Assembly (NCBI GenBank): GCA_009781175.1
Contig: WQYQ01000003.1
Location: 62,001-126,000, forward strand
Length of the DNA stretch: 64,000 bases
Direction: 5' to 3'
DNA from: Betaproteobacteria bacterium
GTDB lineage: Bacteria > Pseudomonadota > Gammaproteobacteria > Burkholderiales > Rhodocyclaceae
Shown here: positions 1 through 7,419 of the stretch, one piece after another
How the letters are laid out: each line of letters opens with the position of its first letter
Numbering within the stretch: position 1 is the stretch's first letter
The notes under the pieces: generated by a model
What the model was told of the DNA's origin: nothing
Seen by the model: the letters and a program-made list of their open reading frames with translations, nothing else
Databases searched by the model: none
Made by a program: the position numbers and the translations under genes

Positions 1-46
1 CGCTCAATCGATACTGACATTCCGTTACCCCTGTGCAGGAGTCGAT

Positions 47-721
47 ATGTCTGATTCGCATGTGCTGAGCGAGCCCGCAATACTTTACTTTGGAACGCCC
101 GTGGTGCTGATCGGCACCCGAAATGAAGACGGCACCGACAATATCGCGCCGATTTCGTCCGCGTTCTGGCTTGGATGGCGATGCGTGATAGGCATTGCAG
201 CCTCGTCGAAAACAACCGAAAACCTGATTCGAACGGGTGAGTGCGTGCTCAATCTTCCATCGCGAGACGAAGCGGCGGCGGTGGATCGCATTGCCCGCAC
301 CACTGGCCGGAATCCGGTTCCTTCATCGAAACGGATGCGCGGCTATGTATTCGAGCCGAACAAGTTCGAGCGGGCCGGGCTTACGCCGCTCCCCTCCCTC
401 ACCATCGAAGCGCCTCGCGCTCGCGAGTGTCCGGTTCACATGGAAGCCGTCGTGGCCGCACAACATGGAATCGGCGACGACACGCCCGAACTTCGGGGCG
501 CGATCCGCATCTTCGAATTGCGGGTCGTGCGCATACATGTACGGCCGGACCTTTTGATGGCCGATGACCCTAACCGCATCGATCCCGACAAATGGAATCC
601 CTTGATAATGAGCTTCCAGAAGCTTTACGGTCTGTCGGCGGGACAAGTTCATGCGTCAAGACTGGCGGACATTCCGGAGGCTGCTTATCGCAGCCCTGAT
701 GTTGACCGGGCTCGTACATAG
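47..721 (+). CDS. Flavin reductase-like (FMN-binding split barrel) protein
   Basis: Predicted FMN-binding split-barrel protein of 224 aa, the flavin reductase-like (DIM6/NTAB) family. The N-terminal half carries the family pattern: a strand with PVVLIGTRNEDGTDNIAPIS, then SSKTTENLIRTGECVLNLPS. Family members bind FMN and act as flavin reductases or as small flavoproteins of unknown substrate. There is no signal peptide, so it is cytoplasmic. The ATG at 47 follows a GGAG-type ribosome site in 'caggagtcgat'. It stands alone on the plus strand, with no partner monooxygenase beside it, so the substrate cannot be inferred. The fold assignment is good; the function is open. Confidence 0.8.
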   Translation: MSDSHVLSEPAILYFGTPVVLIGTRNEDGTDNIAPISSAFWLGWRCVIGIAASSKTTENLIRTGECVLNLPSRDEAAAVDRIARTTGRNPVPSSKRMRGYVFEPNKFERAGLTPLPSLTIEAPRARECPVHMEAVVAAQHGIGDDTPELRGAIRIFELRVVRIHVRPDLLMADDPNRIDPDKWNPLIMSFQKLYGLSAGQVHASRLADIPEAAYRSPDVDRART

Positions 722-821
722 AGGTTTCAATATGCCCGTCGGTCGAATAACCCAAGTAACTCTCGCCCACGCCGCTGCCGTAGCTCACCCATACACGCTG
801 GCGCTTCGTGTCGTAGAGGCG

Positions 822-1316
822 TCAAAGCAAGCGTGTTTTCAGCGGGAGCATCAAGGTCATCGGGTGCATGAGCGATTCTTGAAAACCGTAGTGCTCGTAG
901 AACTGCTTCGCGTGCTCGTTCAACGCATGTACGAGCAACGTTCGAACACCGGCGTTTTCCGCGACAGATTGCACACGAGCTAGCGCATCTTGCAGCAAGG
1001 CCGCGCCGAGCTTGATGCCTTGAGCGCGAACATCAACCGCGAGTCTTGCGAGCACCATCACCGGTACTGGATCAGGCATGTTGCGCCGGACGGCGCGAGT
1101 GGCTTCCTGGTGTGAGACGGCCCCCGCTGCCAAAGCGTAATACCCAAGCACACGCAGGTCAGGATCAGCCACGACGAAAGTGCGGCTGGCCCCGTTAAGG
1201 TGGTTGGCCAATGCGCGCCGCTTGAGCCAATCGTCTAGTGATGGTTCGCCACAGTTGAACCCATCGAGACGATGCGTCGAGGCAAGCGATTGCGGCGCGG
1301 AAAGCTGCATACTCAC
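822..1316 (-). CDS. GNAT acetyltransferase toxin, TacT/AtaT type
   Basis: GNAT-fold N-acetyltransferase of 164 aa, the toxin of a DUF1778/GNAT type II toxin-antitoxin pair. Known relatives (TacT, AtaT, ItaT) acetylate the amino acid on charged tRNA and stop translation. The acetyl-CoA loop is visible in LAVDVRAQGIKLGAALLQDA, and a C-terminal FYEHYGFQES segment holds the Tyr typical of the toxin clade. The GTG start overlaps the antitoxin stop by 4 bp (GTGA), implying translational coupling; an ATG two codons later is an alternative start. The tRNA target cannot be read from sequence. Confidence 0.88.
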   Translation of the reverse strand: MSMQLSAPQSLASTHRLDGFNCGEPSLDDWLKRRALANHLNGASRTFVVADPDLRVLGYYALAAGAVSHQEATRAVRRNMPDPVPVMVLARLAVDVRAQGIKLGAALLQDALARVQSVAENAGVRTLLVHALNEHAKQFYEHYGFQESLMHPMTLMLPLKTRLL

Positions 1317-1585
1317 GCCTTATCCGTGCTCCACGGAGCTTTGACGGCCATCAGGCGCTCAAGGCCCGGATTAACGCCTTGCGGCGCGTCGAGCAGCGCA
1401 GTGAACTGCTGGAACTTCTTCTCGTCCAGATTGAAAAAAACCTGATCCAGCACAATGGTTTGCGCTCGCTCGCACGCAGCTTCCAGCATGAAGTCCGAGC
1501 GGTTCTTGCCCAGCAGGTTAGCCGCATGGTCGATCAAATCGCGCTGCTCGGGCAGCGCACGTAAGTTGATGGAGGCGTCACGCAT
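1313..1585 (-). CDS. DUF1778 ribbon-helix-helix antitoxin, TacA type
   Basis: Antitoxin of 90 aa encoded first in the pair. The N-terminal part (SINLRALPEQRDLIDHAANL) matches the ribbon-helix-helix DNA-binding domain of DUF1778/TacA antitoxins; the C-terminal half would wrap the GNAT toxin. A good ribosome site (AAGGAAAGG) sits just before the ATG. A perfect 12-bp inverted repeat surrounding a promoter lies 19-65 bases upstream, consistent with the known autoregulation of such operons by the antitoxin or the complex. Confidence 0.88.
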   Translation of the reverse strand: MRDASINLRALPEQRDLIDHAANLLGKNRSDFMLEAACERAQTIVLDQVFFNLDEKKFQQFTALLDAPQGVNPGLERLMAVKAPWSTDKA

Positions 1586-1603
1586 GGGCCTTTCCTTGTG
1601 CGT

Positions 1604-1650
1604 ATTGACAACAGCTATACACGATAGGTTGGTGTGTGGCTGTTGTCAAT
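1604..1650 (-). promoter_or_regulatory. Promoter and operator of the tacAT-like operon
   Basis: A perfect inverted repeat has arms ATTGACAACAGC (1604-1615) and GCTGTTGTCAAT (1639-1650). Read on the minus strand, the upstream arm contains TTGACA (1649-1644), which after exactly 17 bases is followed by TATCGT (1626-1621), a plausible -35/-10 pair. The palindrome therefore straddles the promoter, the usual layout for an RHH antitoxin autorepressor. Promoter activity is inferred. Confidence 0.72.
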
Positions 1651-1734
1651 GCCGCGACGTGGCCAATCTATAGGGGCTGAACAGCTAAAGCGTTGGAGTT
1701 CGCTGCGCTTTTCATAGTCCGCGCGGCTTGGGCC

Positions 1735-2637
1735 TCACCGGCCGATGCGCGCCTGCTGTGCGTAGGCCAGTTCCTGGCGCAGCGTGCGGTAGTGTTCGAA
1801 GCGCTGGGCATGAATCTGGCCCGCGTCGCGTGCGGCGCGCAGGGCGCAGCCGGGCTCGGCTTCGTGTTTGCAATCGCGGAAGCGGCATTGGCCAAGATAA
1901 GGCCGAAACTCGGGAAAGGCGTATTGTAGGGCGTCGGGAGAGAGCTGCGCGAGGCCGAAAATCTGCAGGCCGGGGCTGTCGATCAAAGCGCCGCCTTCGG
2001 GCAGTCGGTAAAGGCGCGAAAAGGTCGTCGTGTGTTTGCCCGAGTCGAGCGCTTCCGAAATCTCCCGCGTCGCCGCTTCCGCTTCGGGCAGGATCGCGTT
2101 CGTCAGCGTGGATTTACCCATGCCCGATTGGCCCACGAGCAGGCTGATTTCTCCCGCAAGGCGTGCGCGCAAGGGCTGCGCGCCTTGTTTGGCGCTGAGT
2201 TCGATGACCTCATAGCCCGCCGCCGTCAAGGGCGCGAGCAGCGCGCGCGCCGCGGCGAGGCGGTCGACGAGATCGGCCTTGTTGAGCGCGATGAGAACCT
2301 TGAGTTCCTGATCTTCGGCGGCGCACAGGCAGCGCGTAATCAGTTCCGGGCTGAAGCTCGGCTCGGTGGCGACAACGACGATAACTTGCGTAACGTTGGC
2401 CGCGATGAGTTTCTGCTTGAACGCATCTTCGCGGTAGAGCAGGGAGCTGCGCTCCTCAAGGCGCTCGATGACGCCTTGCTTGTCGCCGGCCGCCGTGATT
2501 TCAACGCGGTCGCCGCAGGCAAAGACACTCTTCTTGGCGCGTGGGAAGCACAGCAGGCGTTCGCCGCCCTGTTCGAGTTCGACTTCGTACTGACGCCCAA
2601 AGGCCGCGACGATTGTGGCGGCGAGTCCGCGTTTCAT
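1735..2637 (-). CDS. rsgA: Ribosome small subunit-dependent GTPase A
   Basis: Circularly permuted GTPase of 300 aa that helps late maturation of the 30S subunit. Motifs occur in permuted order: G4 NKAD (119-122), G1 GQSGMGKST (169-177), G3 DSPG (220-223). An N-terminal OB-fold region precedes them and a C-terminal zinc-binding knuckle follows (C251, C256, H258, C264). Length matches the family. The ATG overlaps the stop of the upstream protease gene by 4 bp (ATGA), so the two are probably co-translated; rsgA next to an M48 protease and orn is a familiar betaproteobacterial arrangement. Confidence 0.96.
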   Translation of the reverse strand: MKRGLAATIVAAFGRQYEVELEQGGERLLCFPRAKKSVFACGDRVEITAAGDKQGVIERLEERSSLLYREDAFKQKLIAANVTQVIVVVATEPSFSPELITRCLCAAEDQELKVLIALNKADLVDRLAAARALLAPLTAAGYEVIELSAKQGAQPLRARLAGEISLLVGQSGMGKSTLTNAILPEAEAATREISEALDSGKHTTTFSRLYRLPEGGALIDSPGLQIFGLAQLSPDALQYAFPEFRPYLGQCRFRDCKHEAEPGCALRAARDAGQIHAQRFEHYRTLRQELAYAQQARIGR

Positions 2638-3884
2638 GCCGCTTGCAGGCGCGCGATGCGGATCGGCGCGGGCGGGTGGGAATCGTAAAACGCCGAGTGC
2701 AGCGGGTCGGGCGTTAAGGTGCTGGCGTTGTCGCGGTACATTTTGACGAGCGCCGAGACCAGGTCGCCCGCGTTCGCATACGCTGCGGCGTAGGCGTCAG
2801 CTTCGAATTCATGCTTGCGCGACCAGAGGCTGCCGAGCGGCGTGAGCGGAAATGTAAACACCGGCAGCGCGTACAGGAACAGCGCGAGCGCGGCGGCGTT
2901 GCCGCGCGATTGCATGCCGAGCCCGCCGTAAAACCAGTCGGTCCCCATGAGCCAGCCGAGCAGCGCGAGGAAAACCAGGCTTGCGACGGCCATCAACGCG
3001 ACGCGCTGCGCGATGTGTTTGCGTTTGAAATGGCCCAGTTCGTGCGCGAGCACGGCTTCGATTTCGGCTGGGTCGAGCTTTGCGATCAAGGTGTCGAAAA
3101 AGACGATACGTTTGGCCGCGCCGAGGCCGGTGAAGTAGGCATTGCCATGCGTCGAACGCTTCGAGCCGTCCATGACGAACAGCCCTGAACTGCGAAAACC
3201 GCAGCGCGCAAGCAAGCCTTCGATGCGGGTCTTGAGCGGGCCGTCTTCGAGCGGGGAAAACTTGTTGAAAAGCGGCGCGATCAAAATCGGGTACAGCACC
3301 ATCACAAGCAGATTGAAGCCGAGCCAGAACGCCCAGACCCACAGCCACCAGCGCGCGCCGGCCGCCTGCATCATCCACAGCACGATGCCGAGAACGGGGA
3401 TGCCGATTACGGCGCTCAGGATTGCGCCTTTAAGCAGATCCAGCACGAACATGCGCGGGCTGATTTTGTTGAAGCCGAAGCGGACTTCGATGACGAAGGT
3501 GCGCCAGAGCGAGAACGGCAGGCCGATCAGAAAACCAATGACTGTGAGGCTGGCGAGGAAGGCGATGCCGTGCGCGATGCTTCCCGCGCCAAGCCAGCGC
3601 GCGGAAAAATCGAACAGCCATTGCAGGCCACCGCCGAGCGTGAGGACCAGCAGGAGCAGGGTGTCCGCGCAGAGTTCGAGCAGGCCGGGCCGGATGCGCG
3701 CTTGGGTATAGTCGGCCGCTTTCTGATGCGCGGCGAGCGGAATTTTGTCCGCAAAGGCCAATGGGACCGCGTTCCGATACGCGGCCACATGCCTGCTTTG
3801 CCGCAGCGTGAGCCAGACACGCAGTCCGAAGCTGAGCAGGACGGCGGCGAGAAAAAGATAGGAAAAACTATTGAGGGACGTCAT
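2634..3884 (-). CDS. M48 family (Ste24-type) membrane metallopeptidase
   Basis: Integral membrane zinc protease of 416 aa. The HELGH motif is at residues 281-285 and the third zinc ligand lies in the later HEFEADAYA segment. There are several hydrophobic segments (about 5-25, 75-95, 105-130, 150-200 and two after the active site), as in Ste24/CAAX prenyl protease 1. Bacterial members are thought to degrade damaged membrane proteins; prenyl processing is not expected. It is divergent from orn, and is the first gene of a two-gene unit with rsgA. Confidence 0.92.
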   Translation of the reverse strand: MTSLNSFSYLFLAAVLLSFGLRVWLTLRQSRHVAAYRNAVPLAFADKIPLAAHQKAADYTQARIRPGLLELCADTLLLLVLTLGGGLQWLFDFSARWLGAGSIAHGIAFLASLTVIGFLIGLPFSLWRTFVIEVRFGFNKISPRMFVLDLLKGAILSAVIGIPVLGIVLWMMQAAGARWWLWVWAFWLGFNLLVMVLYPILIAPLFNKFSPLEDGPLKTRIEGLLARCGFRSSGLFVMDGSKRSTHGNAYFTGLGAAKRIVFFDTLIAKLDPAEIEAVLAHELGHFKRKHIAQRVALMAVASLVFLALLGWLMGTDWFYGGLGMQSRGNAAALALFLYALPVFTFPLTPLGSLWSRKHEFEADAYAAAYANAGDLVSALVKMYRDNASTLTPDPLHSAFYDSHPPAPIRIARLQAA

Positions 3885-3946
3885 CGCGAATCGAGGGGGT
3901 GTCGAGCGTGTGAGAAAATCAAAATTTGCATCGGGAGACAGAAATT

Positions 3947-4501
3947 ATGGCACAGGACCCCAACCGCCTCGTCTGGGTCGATATGGAGATGACGGGGCTC
4001 GAACCCGACCGCGACCGGGTGATAGAGATTGCCGTGATCGTCACCGAGCCCAACTTGGATGTCGTCGCCGAAGGTCCGGTGCTGGTCGTGCATCAGCCCG
4101 ACAGCGTGCTCGACGCGATGGACGACTGGAACAAGAGCACGCACGGCAAAAGCGGTTTGATCGAGCGCGTGCGCGCTTCGACGCTTGACGAAACGGCGTG
4201 CGCGCAGCAGTTGCTGGATTTTCTCAACACGCATTTGCCGCCGCGTTCAAGCCCGATGTGCGGCAATACGATCTGCCAGGACAGGCGTTTCATGGCGCGC
4301 TGGCTGCCGCAGCTCGAAGCCTGGTTCCACTATCGCAATCTCGACGTCAGTACGCTCAAGGAATTGGCTAAGCGTTGGAATCCGGGCGTGTTTCAAGGCA
4401 TCAAGAAAGCCGGCGCGCATACTGCATTGGCCGACATCCGCGAGTCGATCGACGAACTGCGTTATTACCGCGAATGTTTTTTGCGTCTGCCAGGGGCTTA
4501 A
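3947..4501 (+). CDS. orn: Oligoribonuclease
   Basis: DEDD-family 3'-5' exoribonuclease of 184 aa that degrades 2-5 nt RNA (including pGpG) to mononucleotides; essential in many proteobacteria. Exo I is WVDMEMTGL near the N-terminus (D, E), Exo II contains D in SVLDAMDDW, and the Exo III end has [14 protein letters not shown] (H, D). The ATG at 3947 is chosen over an in-frame start seven codons upstream because GGGAG lies at the proper distance and the family begins at this point. Confidence 0.96.
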   Translation: MAQDPNRLVWVDMEMTGLEPDRDRVIEIAVIVTEPNLDVVAEGPVLVVHQPDSVLDAMDDWNKSTHGKSGLIERVRASTLDETACAQQLLDFLNTHLPPRSSPMCGNTICQDRRFMARWLPQLEAWFHYRNLDVSTLKELAKRWNPGVFQGIKKAGAHTALADIRESIDELRYYRECFLRLPGA

Positions 4502-4620
4502 GACCTTGAGGGTGGTGTCGTTATAGTCACGAGCGTCTTGCATTGAGATGGCGCTGCGATGGGGTGGCGCCGTGGCGCCTGTTCCCGTGACTCCACGATT
4601 TCCCCGGAAAGGTGCAGGTC

Positions 4621-6231
4621 ATGAATATTTCTTTCACCCGCCCCCGCGCACTCAGCAAGCGCCTTGGGCTGGTCTTGAGCATCATTCTCCTTGCCGTCCT
4701 GACAGCGTGCGGTGGCGGCGGTAGCGGTAACGATGGCGGTGGTTCGGTTTCCTCTGGTACTGTTGCCGAGGGTGGCGGCAGCGGCGGTGCTGGAGGCGGC
4801 GACGCTGTGAGTGGCGGCGACAGTGCTGGCGATAGCAGCAGCGACGGCATTGGCAGCGACGGCAGTAGCGATAGCGGCGCTGGTAGTGATAGCGGTGGCA
4901 GCGGTGACGGTGGTGGTAACGGTGACGGTGGTGGCAACGATAGCGGCGGCGGTAGCGATGGCGGCAGTCCTCCGGTTGCCTACACCATCGGCGGCGCGGT
5001 CAGCGGTCTGGTTGGCTCTGGGCTGGTGCTGCAAAATAATCGCGGTGACGATCTCCCTATTGGCGCCGACGGCAGTTTTACGTTCGCCACGCCGGTGGCC
5101 GGCGGCGCGAGGTACAGGATCACGGTCAAGACCCAGCCGGACTACCCGGCGCAGACTTGCAAGGTCACGCGTGGTCGCGGCGCGGCGACGGCCGAGGTGG
5201 CGAGCGTGGTTGTCACTTGCGCCGCGCCGGAGTTTGCTTATATGGTGGGCGCCAATTCTTTCGATATCTCGGCCTACGCCATCAATGCCGATGGGGCGCT
5301 GACAAAGGTCGCCGGTTCGCCTTTTACCGTGGGCTATTTTCCTAACACTATTGCGGTCGATCCCAGCGGCAGATTTGTTTATGTGACGGATGCCCACAGC
5401 GCCAATGTTGGGGTCTATCGCATCAATACCGATGGATCGCTGAGCAAGATCGCCGGCTCGCCTTTTAACATAGGCAATTCTGCTATCTCTATTATGTTCG
5501 ACCCCAGCGGCAAGTTTGCTTATATGGTGAATATGACTAATGTTTCAGCCTACGCTATCAATGCCGATGGGTCGCTGAGCGCGGTCGTCGGTTCGCCTTT
5601 TGCCGCAGGCAACTCCCCTATTTCTGTTGCGCTCGATCCCAGCGGCAGGTTTGCTTATGTGGCGAATACCCTTAGCAACAATATCTCGGCCTACCGCATC
5701 AATGCTGATGGGTCGCTGAGCGAGTTAGCCGGTTCGCCTTTTGCTGCAGGCAACCATCCACAATCTATGGCGGTCGATCCCAGCGGCAGGTTTGCTTATG
5801 TGACGAATTGGAGCAGCAATAATGTTTCTGCCTACGCCATCAATGCCGATGGGTCGCTGAGCGAGCTGGCTGGTTCGCCTTTTGCCGCAGGCTCTGGCCC
5901 TAACCGTGTTGTAGTTGATTCCAGCGGCAGGTTTGTTTATGTGACGAATCAGAATAGCAATAATATTTCGGCCTACGCCATTGCTGCCGATGGGGCGCTG
6001 ACCGAGGTCGCCGGTTCGCCTTTTGCTACAGGCGCTTCTCCTCTGTCTTCTCCTCTGTTTCTTGTGCTCGATCCCAGCGGCAGGTTTGCTTATGTGATGA
6101 ATTGGGGCGACGATAATGTTTCGGCCTATGCCATCGGCGCCAACGGGGCGCTGACTGAGGTTGCCGGTTCGCCTTTTGCCTACCCGCACCCCGGTTCCAT
6201 TGCCATCACCCAGCCGACCGGAGCGAAATAA
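4621..6231 (+). CDS. Lipoprotein with Gly/Ser/Asp linker and seven-bladed lactonase-type propeller
   Basis: Secreted lipoprotein of 536 aa. A signal peptide ends in the lipobox LTAC (Cys about residue 23). It is followed by a roughly 90-residue linker almost wholly G, S and D, then a small beta domain, then seven repeats of about 46 residues built on 'FAYVTN..SNN.SAYAINADG' and 'AGSPFA.G..P....VDPSGR'. Seven such repeats make a closed beta-propeller like YncE/lactonase-fold surface proteins. Blades are very similar even in DNA sequence, pointing to recent duplication or gene conversion. ATG 4621 is preferred to GTG 4612 because GGAAAGG is 8 bases upstream. The ligand is unknown; no lactonase catalytic set can be assigned. 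Confidence 0.85.
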   Translation: MNISFTRPRALSKRLGLVLSIILLAVLTACGGGGSGNDGGGSVSSGTVAEGGGSGGAGGGDAVSGGDSAGDSSSDGIGSDGSSDSGAGSDSGGSGDGGGNGDGGGNDSGGGSDGGSPPVAYTIGGAVSGLVGSGLVLQNNRGDDLPIGADGSFTFATPVAGGARYRITVKTQPDYPAQTCKVTRGRGAATAEVASVVVTCAAPEFAYMVGANSFDISAYAINADGALTKVAGSPFTVGYFPNTIAVDPSGRFVYVTDAHSANVGVYRINTDGSLSKIAGSPFNIGNSAISIMFDPSGKFAYMVNMTNVSAYAINADGSLSAVVGSPFAAGNSPISVALDPSGRFAYVANTLSNNISAYRINADGSLSELAGSPFAAGNHPQSMAVDPSGRFAYVTNWSSNNVSAYAINADGSLSELAGSPFAAGSGPNRVVVDSSGRFVYVTNQNSNNISAYAIAADGALTEVAGSPFATGASPLSSPLFLVLDPSGRFAYVMNWGDDNVSAYAIGANGALTEVAGSPFAYPHPGSIAITQPTGAK

Positions 6232-6269
6232 CCAAACGGGCCGGGCGCTGTATTCATCCTCGCTCTGCA

Positions 6270-6299
6270 CATCCGCACCGCCATCGGTGCGGATGTTTT
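6270..6299 (+). terminator. Rho-independent terminator after the propeller lipoprotein
   Basis: A perfect 11-bp stem CATCCGCACCG / CGGTGCGGATG with a 4-base loop (CCAT) is followed by TTTTG. It lies 38 bases after the lipoprotein stop. The remaining gap up to 6537 holds no gene that I can support, only the promoter region of the following toxin-antitoxin pair. Confidence 0.85.
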
Positions 6300-6466
6300 G
6301 TGTTGAATGCGTTCGCGAAATAGATGCACCGTCGGAAGATGTTGTTTTCGGTCAGGATGCGATCAGTAGCGGCTTATCCGCCAAACGGTGGTTTGCCGGG
6401 CCTGTCGGACTCATAACGGGTGTTATGTTCAACGCCTGAGCGCGGTAACAATCAAATGCATTGCAA

Positions 6467-6496
6467 TTTACTGTTAATTGCTTGACAGTTTACAAT
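6467..6496 (+). promoter_or_regulatory. Possible promoter of the ParE-type toxin-antitoxin operon
   Basis: TTTACT (6467-6472), an 18-base spacer and TACAAT (6491-6496) give a fair sigma-70 promoter about 40 bases before the antitoxin ATG. A second TTGACA at 6482-6487 has no matching -10. Near-repeats GCATTGCAA (about 6458) and GCATTGCGA (about 6502), and ACTGT/ACAGT arms, may be antitoxin binding sites. This is weak evidence. Confidence 0.35.
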
Positions 6497-6537
6497 AGAC
6501 CGCATTGCGAAATAATCAGGAAAAGCGAGGTGATGGC

Positions 6538-6978
6538 ATGGCCGAGGCTATTGACCATAGCACCCTGTCCCGGCTGGTAGAGGCTGGGGCCATCCAGGGC
6601 GCTCACATCGTCGGCCAGCCGGGCGGTTGGTCTGTCATGGTGCGCTACGGAATACACGAGCGGCCGCTGGCCGCGCAGCGCAGCCGCAATGTGCGGCTGT
6701 TCCGTCGCTTTGAAACGCTGGTTGCCTATCTCAAGGGCGTTGGAATTGCCCGCTTCGACGTGGATGCGGCGGGATACGACCCGGACACCCTCAAAACGGT
6801 CCGCAGGCCCGACCGATCCGAGGCGCTGAAACGCGCACACGAGGCTGCTGCCTATGATGCGTGGTTTCGTGAGCAGGTGCAGGCCAGCATCGACGATCCG
6901 CGTCCGAGCGTGCCCGATGATGAGGTCCGCGCTCACTTCGCCGCCAAACGGGCAGCCTTGCGGCAGCGTGCGCGGTGA
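6538..6978 (+). CDS. Probable antitoxin of a RelE/ParE-family module
   Basis: Protein of 146 aa encoded immediately before a RelE/ParE-family toxin and overlapping it by 4 bp (GTGA). I do not recognise a standard short antitoxin domain at the N-terminus (AEAIDHSTLSRLVEAGAI), which reads as a small alpha/beta segment. The C-terminal part (about 95-146: ALKRAHEAAAYDAWFREQV, then DPRPSVPDDEVRAHFAAKR) is helical and charged like the toxin-wrapping region of ParD/StbD-type antitoxins. The ATG at 6538 has GAGGTGA just upstream; a TTG 11 codons earlier is less likely. Function comes mainly from the toxin neighbour. Confidence 0.7.
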   Translation: MAEAIDHSTLSRLVEAGAIQGAHIVGQPGGWSVMVRYGIHERPLAAQRSRNVRLFRRFETLVAYLKGVGIARFDVDAAGYDPDTLKTVRRPDRSEALKRAHEAAAYDAWFREQVQASIDDPRPSVPDDEVRAHFAAKRAALRQRAR

Positions 6979-7268
6979 CGCGGCTTGTCTGGCGTCCGAT
7001 CGCGATGGCCGACCGCGATGCGATTATGGACTACATTGCACAGGACAACCCCGCCGCTGCCGCAGATCTGGACTCCGAATTCGAGGCCAAGGCCGAGATT
7101 GCCCGGCAGCGTCCGCAGCTTTACAAGGCAGGTCGCGTGCGCGGCACCCATGAAATCGTGGTGCGGCCAAACTATGTGATGGTCTATCGCATTGAGGATG
7201 AGGGCCGCACGGTGGTCATGCTGCGTGTGCTCCACGCCGCCCGGCTGTGGCCCCCGGCCAAGCCTTGA
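6975..7268 (+). CDS. RelE/ParE family toxin
   Basis: Toxin of 97 aa with the compact RelE/ParE fold: an N-terminal strand and two helices (WRPIAMADRDAIMDYIAQDN, DLDSEFEAKAEIARQRPQL), then the strand segment GTHEIVVRPNYVMVYRIED and a final VVMLRVLHAARLWP. That C-terminal pattern is typical of ParE-like toxins (gyrase poisons), but RelE-type mRNA cleavage cannot be excluded. Translation starts at GTG within the antitoxin stop. Its own stop codon lies at the 5' edge of a structured repeat. Confidence 0.85.
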   Translation: MTRLVWRPIAMADRDAIMDYIAQDNPAAAADLDSEFEAKAEIARQRPQLYKAGRVRGTHEIVVRPNYVMVYRIEDEGRTVVMLRVLHAARLWPPAKP

Positions 7269-7390
7269 CCACGGGTTGAGCGCAAGCCCCGCCATTCATG
7301 GCGAGGTCAAGCGAGACAAGCGTTATTGGCGCCAAAGGTGCCTCTAATTCGTGGCGAGGAAGCCCTAACTTTCAAGTTGGGGTGACTCAC
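7265..7390 (+). ncRNA. Structured repeat element, copy A (HEARO/omega-RNA-like)
   Basis: First of four related elements (others at 11461-11590 minus, 20631-20750 plus, 57110-57173 minus). Three hairpins are seen: H1 about 7286-7307 (GCCCCGCC..., loop ATTC), H2 7328-7342 (GGCGCC AAA GGTGCC), H3 7363-7382 (CCCTAACT TTCA AGTTGGGG). Conserved single-stranded stretches are GCGAGACAAGCGTTA between H1 and H2 and ATTCGTGGCGA between H2 and H3. Stem changes between copies keep pairing, so it is probably functional RNA. The TGA in its first bases is the stop codon of the ParE-type toxin. The architecture resembles HEARO/omega-RNA as I remember it, but no IscB or TnpB gene is nearby; the name is a hypothesis. 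The rest of the gap to 7420 shows nothing clear. Confidence 0.6.
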
Positions 7391-7419
7391 TGCCCTCTTG
7401 GTTCAAGTCTGGTCGTGCC

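Noticed and set aside
4498-5397. Thr/Ala-rich frame antisense to the propeller lipoprotein
   Set aside because: It is an artefact of the Gly/Ser/Asp linker coding repeats read on the other strand.
6482-6510. TTGACA at 6482 as -35 for the ParE-type operon
   Set aside because: No acceptable -10 lies 16-18 bases downstream (TTGCGA only); the TTTACT/TACAAT pair is better.
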